This document shows, one piece after another, positions 34,282 through 40,870 of a DNA stretch of 40,886 bases (position 1 is its first letter; each line of letters begins with the position of its first letter). The stretch spans positions 1-40,886 of IMG/VR virus record IMGVR_UViG_3300025892_000048; one strand, 5' to 3'. Below the pieces are notes generated by a model that saw only the letters and a program-made list of their open reading frames with translations, was not told the origin of the DNA and made no database searches. The position numbers and the translations under genes are program-made. The DNA comes from a virus.

Positions 34282-34721
34282 TATCTATCTGTATCTCGTA
34301 TCATATCATCTATGGACTTATTATAGACCTTATCTGTGTATGATTTGTTATTGAAAAATATACTTCGCTCTGAGGTCGGCAGATCCTCTTCGCCTAATAG
34401 GATACGGTATATCCTAGTGACTAGCTGGGAGCATTTGAAAGAAGTCTTAAACACAGAGAACTTTATACTCGTTCTATTCCTATGTCTCCAAACTTCTATC
34501 CATCCAGCTGATCGTAGTTTCTCCCATCTTTTCTTATCCCAAGAATATGTGTAAGCACCCTCGATGAATTCGTTTCGGGTAAATCTACCCTTATGATCTA
34601 GGTATATCAATAACTCTAGATCGGCATCTGTTAACCCATAAGTCTTACAGGCCCACTTACGCGTGAGCCTGTAGTACTTAAGGATATTCATATCACGCAA
34701 ATCTTGCGCTGTTAATCGCAT
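34281..34721 (-). CDS. Winged-helix DNA-binding-like protein
   Basis: This 146-residue protein has a helical N-terminal half (RLTAQDLRDMNILKYYRLTR; GLTDADLELLIYLDHKGRFT) followed by a recognition-like helix and wing (DKKRWEKLRSAGWIEVWRHR). This is the arrangement of MarR-like winged-helix proteins. The C-terminal half is basic and helical (VTRIYRILLGEEDLPTSERS; NKSYTDKVYNKS). It might regulate late genes or bind virion DNA. It follows the paralogue array by 3 nt and is coupled by TAATG to the HExxH gene. Confidence 0.6.
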   Translation of the reverse strand: MRLTAQDLRDMNILKYYRLTRKWACKTYGLTDADLELLIYLDHKGRFTRNEFIEGAYTYSWDKKRWEKLRSAGWIEVWRHRNRTSIKFSVFKTSFKCSQLVTRIYRILLGEEDLPTSERSIFFNNKSYTDKVYNKSIDDMIRDTDR

Positions 34722-34724
34722 TTA

Positions 34725-35450
34725 TTAAGCTGCGTCAATAGCAAACGTAACTGTAGTCATACCTGCTGCGTTGTCTCCGAAGTATTTTTCGTTGAATGCG
34801 TCTGCAAATTTAACCATCTTACCTTGATTCCTTGGATCGCAAATAACATCCGCGATAGCTTCAGCAACCAAGTGGTGCTTATTAGAACCGTGTGTTATAG
34901 TAACTTTATCTTGTGCCCCAGTGTCACCAGTAGTAGGTGGGAAGGTAAGTAAAGTATTAGCAGCATCAACAGCCTCTATATTTAAGAGCGTAGATGCGGC
35001 TTTAACTAAAGCTTGATCAGCAGCGTAAGGTTTTAGCAATGTTAGTTTAAAACCATTTTCGCCAGCTGTTGAGCTTTGGGTTACACCATAAACAGCGTCT
35101 TCAGCCACGGTTTGTAAATGTAGATCACCGTCACCAGTTCCTTCTGCATAAGATATAGCGTACGGTGATATTTCGATATTAGCTTGATCATCAGCTACCG
35201 TTCCGTAGTGAGTCCCAAACAAGTGTACATCAGCACTACCGTCATTATGAGCAGCATCCATAGTTAATTTAGCCATGCCGTTATGAAGCCATCCTTCACC
35301 ACCCGCCGCTTGAGCTACGGTAATAGCGCTTACAGGCATATTTACGAAAGGAGCCCCATCAGCAACAGTGACATCTTGATCAGCCGTAGCAGTTGAAGCC
35401 TTTACAGCTGTTATGTCGTCTGAAAAATATAAGTATACGTCGTTTTCCAT
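34725..35450 (-). CDS. Virion-like protein, YF-family member C (long)
   Basis: This 241-residue protein starts MENDVYLYFSDD and ends with a segment (KVTITHGSNKHHLVAEAIAD ... FADAFNEKYFGDNAAGMTTV) that aligns with the C-terminus of the 108-residue gene (DTVAVVFSG ... MADAINSKYFSYAGG). The middle is an extra Ala/Thr/Asp-rich beta insertion. It is the third of three tandem relatives with an initial LYF motif. Probable capsid decoration or other virion protein; function unknown. Confidence 0.65.
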   Translation of the reverse strand: MENDVYLYFSDDITAVKASTATADQDVTVADGAPFVNMPVSAITVAQAAGGEGWLHNGMAKLTMDAAHNDGSADVHLFGTHYGTVADDQANIEISPYAISYAEGTGDGDLHLQTVAEDAVYGVTQSSTAGENGFKLTLLKPYAADQALVKAASTLLNIEAVDAANTLLTFPPTTGDTGAQDKVTITHGSNKHHLVAEAIADVICDPRNQGKMVKFADAFNEKYFGDNAAGMTTVTFAIDAA

Positions 35451-35461
35451 TTTCTTGTATT

Positions 35462-35767
35462 TTATAGAGTGATAGCACCTACGCTGGTGATATGCTCAAG
35501 GTTAGTAAATGTAGAACTGTTGTCATCTCCGACAACAATAAACCCGTCTTTAGGGTTTCCACACATTGCTGCGTGTACAGAGTCTAACGCTTCAGTAGTC
35601 ATACCTGGCGTAAAGTTTATTGCAACTGTAGATGTGTCTAACGCATTATCAACTTTCTTGAAATGCATTAAAAACTTCTCAGAATCAGTTGGCTCAGTAC
35701 CTAGATAGTTCTTTGCTGGAACCATTAAGGCATCATTTGAAGCCGTTTCAAAATATAGAAATTTCAT
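35462..35767 (-). CDS. Virion-like protein, YF-family member B
   Basis: This 101-residue protein starts MKFLYFETASNDALMVPAKN and has STVAINFTPGMTTEALDSVH, corresponding to the D-x-V-x-I-x-F segment followed by a helix in its two neighbours, and a C-terminal NLEHITSVGAITL strand. It is small, compact, alpha/beta and without catalytic residues. It lies 25 nt after the 108-residue gene and 11 nt before the long relative. Confidence 0.6.
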   Translation of the reverse strand: MKFLYFETASNDALMVPAKNYLGTEPTDSEKFLMHFKKVDNALDTSTVAINFTPGMTTEALDSVHAAMCGNPKDGFIVVGDDNSSTFTNLEHITSVGAITL

Positions 35768-35792
35768 AGTTATTCTTTTAGTTAGTTAATAA

Positions 35793-36119
35793 TTAGTTTT
35801 GTGTAACAGTAGGTGTTCCAGATAAAACTCCTCCTGCGTAACTAAAGTATTTACTATTAATAGCGTCCGCCATAGTTATAAAAGGTTTTCTAGAATTGAT
35901 TGCACCTGCTACACCTCTAGCTAAATCTCTAAAAGATCCAGAAAATACTACAGCCACAGTGTCTTCTTCTGCTTCCTCAAAATCTTCGTTTTGAAAATAG
36001 AAGGTGGCTCCAGTTGCTCCTGTCTGATCTAAACCCATAAATCTAGATGCTTTATAAGCACCAGATCCAGCATTTGAAAGATCAGCATCAGCAAAGTAAA
36101 GAATTGTTTCTTTGTTCAT
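35793..36119 (-). CDS. Virion-like protein, YF-family member A
   Basis: This 108-residue protein starts MNKETILYFADADLSN and includes ATFYFQNEDFEEAEEDTVAV and a helix FRDLARGVAGAINSRKPFIT followed by MADAINSKYFSYAGG. It is the simplest member of the three-gene family that includes the next two genes. A 72-nt gap with a 7-nt tandem repeat lies in front of it, the only sizeable gap in this block, and may hold a promoter. The function is unknown. Confidence 0.6.
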   Translation of the reverse strand: MNKETILYFADADLSNAGSGAYKASRFMGLDQTGATGATFYFQNEDFEEAEEDTVAVVFSGSFRDLARGVAGAINSRKPFITMADAINSKYFSYAGGVLSGTPTVTQN

Positions 36120-36150
36120 GTTGTTTTTAATTAATTGTTTTTGATTTACC

Positions 36151-36178
36151 GTTTAAGGTTTAAGGTTCAAGGTTTAGG
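36151..36178. repeat. Short tandem repeat GTTTAAG x4
   Basis: Four adjacent 7-nt units: GTTTAAG, GTTTAAG, GTTCAAG, GTTTAGG. It lies in the intergenic gap between the SET gene stop (36192) and the YF-A start (36119). Two units are exact and two have one change. A/T runs flank it on both sides. Confidence 0.8.
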
Positions 36179-36191
36179 TCTAATATATATA

Positions 36192-36563
36192 TCACACGTA
36201 ATATGCTTTTTCTAAAGAGTGTTGGCGGTAGTTTATGAGTATCTCCTCGTTACAGTTGATAAGCTTAACTGAAACCATTAGTAGATCACCATGCTTAGTA
36301 TAATAAAACCTAGCGTTGTTATTGTCACTATGGTTAGTCCATCGACCTAATACTGTTCTGTATTTTTGATCTATGCTACCTAGCCCAATAACACAACCGG
36401 GTTCTATACACTTACTAGCAAATACCCCAACACCGTGTATATTTGAGTCCGATTTGTGATATATATCACTATCAAACTCAACCACGTTGTCTATGTCAAC
36501 CATCGCTTGCATCTCTTCTTGAGACACACCAACGTCAACTAGCATTTGTTTATAACCACTCAC
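36192..36563 (-). CDS. SET-domain protein (lysine methyltransferase-like)
   Basis: This 123-residue protein shows a compact SET core: SNIHGVGVFASKCIEPG (residues 40-56; the usual S-xx-HG-x-GVFA start), TNHSDNNNARF (76-86; the NHS SAM-binding motif) and NCNEEILINYR (103-113; the catalytic Tyr region at Y112). The pre- and post-SET Cys clusters are absent, and it is much shorter than eukaryotic enzymes. SET enzymes transfer methyl from SAM to protein lysines. It starts with GTG at 36563 in a GTGA overlap with the groES stop, so it is translated with the chaperonin genes. The target protein is unknown; a chaperonin, virion or host protein are options. Confidence 0.75.
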   Translation of the reverse strand: MSGYKQMLVDVGVSQEEMQAMVDIDNVVEFDSDIYHKSDSNIHGVGVFASKCIEPGCVIGLGSIDQKYRTVLGRWTNHSDNNNARFYYTKHGDLLMVSVKLINCNEEILINYRQHSLEKAYYV

Positions 36564-36829
36564 TCTATTAGAACAACATCTCTTGCTCGGATTACATGGT
36601 ACATTGTATCTGCCCAGGTTATACCATGCCCAGCGTGTTTGTCGTAATATATAATATCTTTATCTTTTAGGCCTTCAACTAGATTACCTGTAGAGATAAT
36701 CGTAGCTTTAATATACCTATTTGTCTCATCTAATTCCTCGGTAAGAAGCAGACCCCCAACTTTCTTGGGACCTACTTTTTCTACGTCTACTACAATGTAA
36801 TCATTAATTGCTTTCATTTGCTCTAGCAT
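36560..36829 (-). CDS. groES: Co-chaperonin GroES (Cpn10)
   Basis: This 89-residue protein aligns with GroES through AINDYIVVDVEKVG, a mobile loop KKVGGLLLTEEL (E. coli has GGIVL), IKATIISTGN, a short roof loop, KDKDIIYYDKHAGHG and a final VIRARDVVLIE strand. It forms the heptameric lid of the GroEL cage. Against E. coli GroES (97 residues) the roof hairpin is shortened. ATG 36829 overlaps the end of groEL by 26 nt; ATG 36817 (MKAINDY) is an equally good start. It follows groEL and is followed by a SET gene in a GTGA overlap. The groEL-then-groES order is the reverse of the bacterial operon. Confidence 0.9.
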   Translation of the reverse strand: MLEQMKAINDYIVVDVEKVGPKKVGGLLLTEELDETNRYIKATIISTGNLVEGLKDKDIIYYDKHAGHGITWADTMYHVIRARDVVLIE

Positions 36830-38375
36830 TTGAGATTACACAATCTGCGGATATAATAGTTGACACCACTGACACAGCGTTCTTCAAAGCTGACTTAGTC
36901 ACGAGCACTGGATCTACGATACCAGCTTCTAGCATGTCAACGCATTCTCCAGATATAACATCTATACCGCAGTAGTCTTTAGTGTCACACGCTACGTCTT
37001 TGTTTATACCAGCGTTTTCTAGTATAGTGTAAAAAGGAGACTTAATAGCTTCAAGCAGTATCTCCTCCCCGACGGAGTCGGCGGAAATTTTTTGAGATGC
37101 CCACCAAAGTGCTGAACCGCCACCTGGGATAATACCTTCTTTCAAAGCTGCTTTAGTAGCATATATAGCGTCTTCAACCCGGTCTTTCTTTTCTTTGAGC
37201 TCTACCTTTGATCCAGCACCTACTTTTACTATACCCACAGATCCGGATAGCATAGCTAGCCTAGACTCAAGCTTCTTTTTAATAAAGCCGTTCTTTTCAT
37301 CTTCAACCTTCTTAGCTACCTCAGCAATTCTCTCTTCTATATCCTCTGTAACTCCGTCCAGTGTAATCACTGTGTTTGAATCACTAGTTATAGCGTACTC
37401 AGCTTCACCTAGGTGTTCTACAGAGATAAGATCTAAATCATCACCTAGCTCTTCGTTGATAACTGTAGCACCTGTTAATATAGCTAGATCTTCTGTAGCG
37501 TCCTTTTTAGTAGGGCCAAAGCCTGGTAAATCGATAATGTTAACTTTAATATTACCTTTCACCTTGTTCATCATAAGAGCGGCTTTTACTGACTGAGCTA
37601 CTGGAGCTACTATGAGTAAAGCACGGCCCTTCTTGATAACATGCTCTAGTATGCTTTGTACCTTACGAACGTTTGGTATTTCGCTAGATACTACTAAAAC
37701 ATAGGGGTTGTCAAGCTCAGCTAAGTGTTTATCAGTGTTAGTGATGAAGTGAGGCGACGTAAGCCCGCAGTCAACCTGCACTCCATCAACTAACTCCACA
37801 TGCGTTTCATCAGTGTCACCTTCCTCCATGAGTACGACACCATCCTTACCTACTTTTTGGTAAGCTTCCGCAATAATGCTTCCAAGGGCTTTATCATTAT
37901 TGCAACTAATCGCGCTAACAGCGCTAAGCATGTCTCCTTCAACTTCAATAGCCCTGCTTTCAAGATGTTTAACAACTTTCTCCAGGCCTGAACTAATACC
38001 TGCTTTGACTCCTCTAATAGATTCTTTAGCATGCTTCTTTTTATTTACTTCCTTTAGAAGTGATTCAGCGAGGACAGTAGCCGTTGTGGTACCGTCACCC
38101 GCTTCTTTCACTGTGTTACTGGCAGCCTCCTTAATTAAGGTGGCACCTATATTTTCAACCGGATCATATAAGACTACGCTTTGGGCAACGGTTACTCCGT
38201 CTTTTGTTATGACCGGCATACCGCGAGCATCTTCATATATAACGCATTTTCCCGATGCGCCAAGTGTACTTTTCACGGCTTGGGCTAGCTTAGTTACGCC
38301 AGCAATTATTTTGTTCTTAGCGTCTCGACCAAAGTTTAGTTCCTTGATCAATTCACTAGGTAAATTGTACTCCAT
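36804..38375 (-). CDS. groEL: Phage-encoded GroEL chaperonin
   Basis: This 523-residue Hsp60 is complete. ATP site signatures are TKDGV (57-61, Asp59), GDGTTTAT (93-100, Asp94), and DRVEDAIYATKA with GIIPGGG in the C-terminal equatorial part (E. coli D398 region). The apical domain has LPGFGPTKKD in place of APGFGDRRK. Features of note: a 7-residue N-terminal extension, GASGK for GPKGR near residue 39, an apical substrate-groove segment GLTSPHF in place of GYLSPYF, and no C-terminal GGM tail (it ends NARANESN). It folds proteins in a double-ring cage with GroES. It follows a 5-nt repeat leader without Shine-Dalgarno. Likely clients are virion proteins, by analogy with phage chaperonins. Confidence 0.93.
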   Translation of the reverse strand: MEYNLPSELIKELNFGRDAKNKIIAGVTKLAQAVKSTLGASGKCVIYEDARGMPVITKDGVTVAQSVVLYDPVENIGATLIKEAASNTVKEAGDGTTTATVLAESLLKEVNKKKHAKESIRGVKAGISSGLEKVVKHLESRAIEVEGDMLSAVSAISCNNDKALGSIIAEAYQKVGKDGVVLMEEGDTDETHVELVDGVQVDCGLTSPHFITNTDKHLAELDNPYVLVVSSEIPNVRKVQSILEHVIKKGRALLIVAPVAQSVKAALMMNKVKGNIKVNIIDLPGFGPTKKDATEDLAILTGATVINEELGDDLDLISVEHLGEAEYAITSDSNTVITLDGVTEDIEERIAEVAKKVEDEKNGFIKKKLESRLAMLSGSVGIVKVGAGSKVELKEKKDRVEDAIYATKAALKEGIIPGGGSALWWASQKISADSVGEEILLEAIKSPFYTILENAGINKDVACDTKDYCGIDVISGECVDMLEAGIVDPVLVTKSALKNAVSVVSTIISADCVISNARANESN

Positions 38376-38380
38376 ATTGT

Positions 38381-38399
38381 ATTAAATTAAATTAAATTT
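38381..38399 (-). promoter_or_regulatory. A/T-rich (AATTT)n leader before groEL
   Basis: The minus strand upstream of ATG 38375 has AAATTTAATTTAATTTAAT then ACAAT before the start. It nearly duplicates the leader at 31479-31497. No Shine-Dalgarno sequence is present, so this block may help ribosome loading. Confidence 0.5.
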
Positions 38400-38407
38400 G
38401 TGGTGTA

Positions 38408-38698
38408 TTAGAACGTCTTTACGACTTTAGGGCCTTTTGTAGCCTCTAGTTTCTTAGAGAAGTAGTCTATACTCCCATCAATAGCGGATTCGGCACCCTG
38501 CATAGTCTCTCTACGAGTTACAGAGTGCCAACTTTCCTCATCTTTCGGGTTAGACACTTCCGTTTGATAGTATCCGTTAGGTAATTGGGTGATTCGCCAC
38601 TTAGATTTATCGGACATGTGTGTCCATTCAGCGATTTCGTGTTTGCCTGGTTTGGCAGTGTGTGTAGTAGACGTGCTACTGTAGTATAAATAGGTCAT
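38408..38698 (-). CDS. Small unknown protein (ends KGPKVVKTF)
   Basis: This frame has 96 residues from ATG 38698; ATG 38617 (MSDKSKWRITQLPNGYYQTE) would give 69 and better resembles a folded start. The sequence suggests a beta-strand core (WRITQLPNGYYQTEV, SWHSVTRRETMQGAESAIDG) and a helical end followed by a basic tail KGPKVVKTF. No family was recognised. It sits between the tagged genes and groEL, 32 nt from the groEL start. Confidence 0.55.
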   Translation of the reverse strand: MTYLYYSSTSTTHTAKPGKHEIAEWTHMSDKSKWRITQLPNGYYQTEVSNPKDEESWHSVTRRETMQGAESAIDGSIDYFSKKLEATKGPKVVKTF

Positions 38699-38742
38699 TT
38701 TGTGTTTGGTTTTTATGACTGTTTATGGTATAGGGATTTTCC

Positions 38743-39270
38743 CTACGAATTTCTATTTTGATAAGCTCTCTGCATGACCCTGTACTCCGCGTCTGTTGGC
38801 TCTGTTATGCCTAAATTCTTAAAGTAGTCACCTTCAAAAGCCTTAATGCCACCTACAGGTGCTTCTTCTGAGGCACGCTTCCTAGCTTCAAGGGTAGAGT
38901 TTAACTCAGCACTCCTTGCTTTCGATATATTTGACTGACCTGCGGAGTTTAGCTGACCTGTTCTAGAAAGCTTAGCAATTTGATCTTCCGAGAGACCATC
39001 AAGCCCTTCAGCAAGCATTTCCTTCACTTGGCTTTCTTTGTATTTACCGTGTACCTCAGGTGTTTTTGTTTTTGCGTCTTCAGCAACCTCCATAGCCTCT
39101 GGATTTGTGGTTGTGCCTTGCTCATACTCGCTCTCAACCCTAGCCTCACGCGCTGCCTTCTCACGAAGTTCTTGCTCGGTTGGTATATGTCCCGGCTCGT
39201 GGTCACGCATCGGAGATGAACCCATCATTTTAAAGCTAGGGGTGTTGCTTGATTTTAATTTAAACGCCAT
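38743..39270 (-). CDS. Tagged helical protein (MAFKLKSS...)
   Basis: This 175-residue protein is highly charged and helical, with many Glu, Lys and Ala (QELREKAAREARVESEYEQG; SKARSAELNSTLEARKRASE), probably disordered or coiled coil. It opens MAFKLKSSNTPSFKMMGSSP, which contains the shared N-terminal tag and then a second copy-like FKMMGSSP. The neighbours upstream carry the same tag. No enzymatic motif is visible. A virion-internal or scaffold-associated role is inference. Confidence 0.6.
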   Translation of the reverse strand: MAFKLKSSNTPSFKMMGSSPMRDHEPGHIPTEQELREKAAREARVESEYEQGTTTNPEAMEVAEDAKTKTPEVHGKYKESQVKEMLAEGLDGLSEDQIAKLSRTGQLNSAGQSNISKARSAELNSTLEARKRASEEAPVGGIKAFEGDYFKNLGITEPTDAEYRVMQRAYQNRNS

Positions 39271-39282
39271 AGTTCTTTGTTT

Positions 39283-39558
39283 TTATTTAGAATCATCAAT
39301 CTTTTTTTCTCTATCGCGCCCAACTTTATAAGCTTTTACTGGATCGAAAGTTGTTTGTCTAGAGCCATCGCCAAGCAGAATAGATCTACCTGGACCTTGA
39401 TCCCACACGTTTTTCAATCCCATACCTACTTGAGAAGCTTTATCATACATAGACTGGGCAGTTGATTTCTTATTTCCTTTGTTCTCATCTCCTTCGTTGT
39501 TATTAAACGGAGCCCCGTAGTTTCGAGCCATTGGGCTCCCTTTCATTTTAAATGCCAT
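39283..39558 (-). CDS. Tagged small protein (MAFKMKGSPM)
   Basis: This 91-residue basic, Gly/Asn-rich protein starts MAFKMKGSPMARNYGAPFNN and later has STAQSMYDKASQVGMGLKNV and RDREKKIDDSK. The tag and its codons (ATGGCATTTAAAATGAAA) are identical to those of the partial gene at 121 and the gene at 40349. It is 5 nt after the stop of the latter. The function is unknown. Confidence 0.6.
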   Translation of the reverse strand: MAFKMKGSPMARNYGAPFNNNEGDENKGNKKSTAQSMYDKASQVGMGLKNVWDQGPGRSILLGDGSRQTTFDPVKAYKVGRDREKKIDDSK

Positions 39559-39563
39559 AATGT

Positions 39564-40349
39564 TTATTTTTTATATTTTTTTTTAGCGAAACTGTGGTTA
39601 TACTTACCAGTCTTCATGTTTTTCATAGCTGAAGAAGCCACGTTTTTTTCAAGAGCATCAGCCGCTTTTTGTGTGTTAGCTTTCTTATCAGCGTCCGCTA
39701 GGAGCTTCTTGTTTATTTTAGCGTCTTTAGCGTCGGCTCTCTTCGCGCGTCGAGCTTTACCGCCTCTACCAGTAACTTCTTTAGCCTTTGCTTTAGCACT
39801 TTTCTTAGACTGCTTACGCATGTCCTTTTTAGTATCTTGAAGATCACGGTAGTTTTTACGCTCCTGGCGATCCATGCCTTCCATTGCGGCTTTCCTATCT
39901 TTACGCTTTACCTTTTTAATATCTGGAGATGGTGTTTGATCAACTTTCATCTTACGATCTTTGTTGACTACGGTGCTCTTTCCGCTTGTTCTACCGCTTG
40001 ATACAACTAACGTGCGCCCTTTATTTTTCGATGTTGTTGTTTCACCAGACTGGTTAACCCCTCTCGTAGCTCCATCCACTGCTTTTGGCTTTGGCTTTGA
40101 CATTGGCTTTGGTGCCGCTACTTTAGTTGTAGAGTCTTGAGCCCATCCTCTGCGAGTATACTCATCGCGCCTAGCTTGGCTGTTTAAAGCAAAGTCCTTC
40201 ATGCTTTTGCCTGAGGATGGAGATGGAGATCGTTTTCCACCGCTGCGGTTTTCTGTTTGACCATCTACCATGATGGTTTCTTTTTTAAGCGCAGAAGCGT
40301 GGGACGCTGTTCCCGAATGCATTGAGGAACCTTTCATTTTAAATGCCAT
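39564..40349 (-). CDS. Tagged Lys/Arg-rich disordered protein
   Basis: This 261-residue protein starts MAFKMKGSSMHSGTASHASA and is dominated by Lys, Arg, Ala, Ser and Thr, with low-complexity blocks (RKDRKAAMEGMDRQERKNYR; KKSAKAKAKEVTGRGGKARR; AKRADAKDAKINKK). It is strongly basic and has no predicted fold, similar to histone-tail-like DNA-condensing proteins. It could be packaged with DNA or act as a capsid-interior filler; this is inference. It lies 12 nt after the stop of the first gene in the window's transcription unit. Confidence 0.6.
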   Translation of the reverse strand: MAFKMKGSSMHSGTASHASALKKETIMVDGQTENRSGGKRSPSPSSGKSMKDFALNSQARRDEYTRRGWAQDSTTKVAAPKPMSKPKPKAVDGATRGVNQSGETTTSKNKGRTLVVSSGRTSGKSTVVNKDRKMKVDQTPSPDIKKVKRKDRKAAMEGMDRQERKNYRDLQDTKKDMRKQSKKSAKAKAKEVTGRGGKARRAKRADAKDAKINKKLLADADKKANTQKAADALEKNVASSAMKNMKTGKYNHSFAKKKYKK

Positions 40350-40361
40350 TGTAACTATGTG

Positions 40362-40769
40362 TTATTGTGTTTGTGTGAAGTAAGCATACTCGACTTGTAT
40401 TGTTTGAGTGGAGTTTGATACGACTTGAATTTTACTTGCACTTAGAACTGGCATAAATAAGAACTCTTCAGCCTTTAATCGACCGATATCTCTAGCATCG
40501 CTACCATCGTGTACATGTACTTCCAGGGTGTTTGCTGTATCGGTTGTTCCATCAGCTTGTTTACCTGTGTGTTTTACATAAACGTATTTATTACCTCCCC
40601 CAGCAGGATCGAGATCTACCTTAGTGCCACCACTAACCGCAGTTGCTTTAAAGGAAACCGACTGCAAAGGAGCTTTCACGCCAAGTAAATCACTTACGGA
40701 TAGCGATATAGCAGACCCGAAGTCCGCGGCTGTACCTGCTAATGTTAGTTTTGGGGTTAGTGTTGCCAT
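40362..40769 (-). CDS. Small beta-rich virion-like protein
   Basis: This 135-residue protein starts MATLTPKLTLAGTAADFGSA and continues with beta-prone segments (LQSVSFKATAVSGGTKVDLD; NKYVYVKHTGKQADGTTDTA), ending IQVEYAYFTQTQ. The composition is that of small phage structural proteins. It is the first gene in the transcription direction and follows the largest noncoding stretch of the window. The function is unknown. Confidence 0.6.
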   Translation of the reverse strand: MATLTPKLTLAGTAADFGSAISLSVSDLLGVKAPLQSVSFKATAVSGGTKVDLDPAGGGNKYVYVKHTGKQADGTTDTANTLEVHVHDGSDARDIGRLKAEEFLFMPVLSASKIQVVSNSTQTIQVEYAYFTQTQ

Positions 40770-40780
40770 TGTTTAAAGTG

Positions 40781-40795
40781 TTATACTTCGTATAA
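40781..40795. promoter_or_regulatory. 15-nt palindrome just upstream of the first gene
   Basis: TTATAC-TTC-GTATAA is a perfect inverted repeat with 6-nt arms and a 3-nt centre, ending 11 nt before the start of the gene at 40769. It may be an operator or a 5-prime leader hairpin. Confidence 0.4.
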
Positions 40796-40824
40796 TCACA
40801 GGATTAACTCGCGATTTACAAAGT

Positions 40825-40870
40825 GTGACATAAGCCTACTACTAGGTACTACTTTATAGGCTATTGTCAC
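40825..40870. repeat. Imperfect inverted repeat with 14-nt arms
   Basis: Arms GTGACATAAGCCTA and TAGGCTATTGTCAC pair as 6 bp, a 2-nt internal mismatch and 6 bp, around an 18-nt loop. It lies about 55 nt upstream of the first gene. It is not followed by a U-tract on the minus strand, so it is not a terminator there. Confidence 0.55.

Noticed and set aside
36151-36178. Telomere-like repeat (TTTAGG units)
   Set aside because: Only four units, with one TTTAGG; a linear telomere would need long arrays at an end.
40781-40795. loxP-like half site (ACTTCGTATA)
   Set aside because: Only ten bases match one arm, there is no second arm or spacer, and no recombinase gene; a simple palindrome is the better description.
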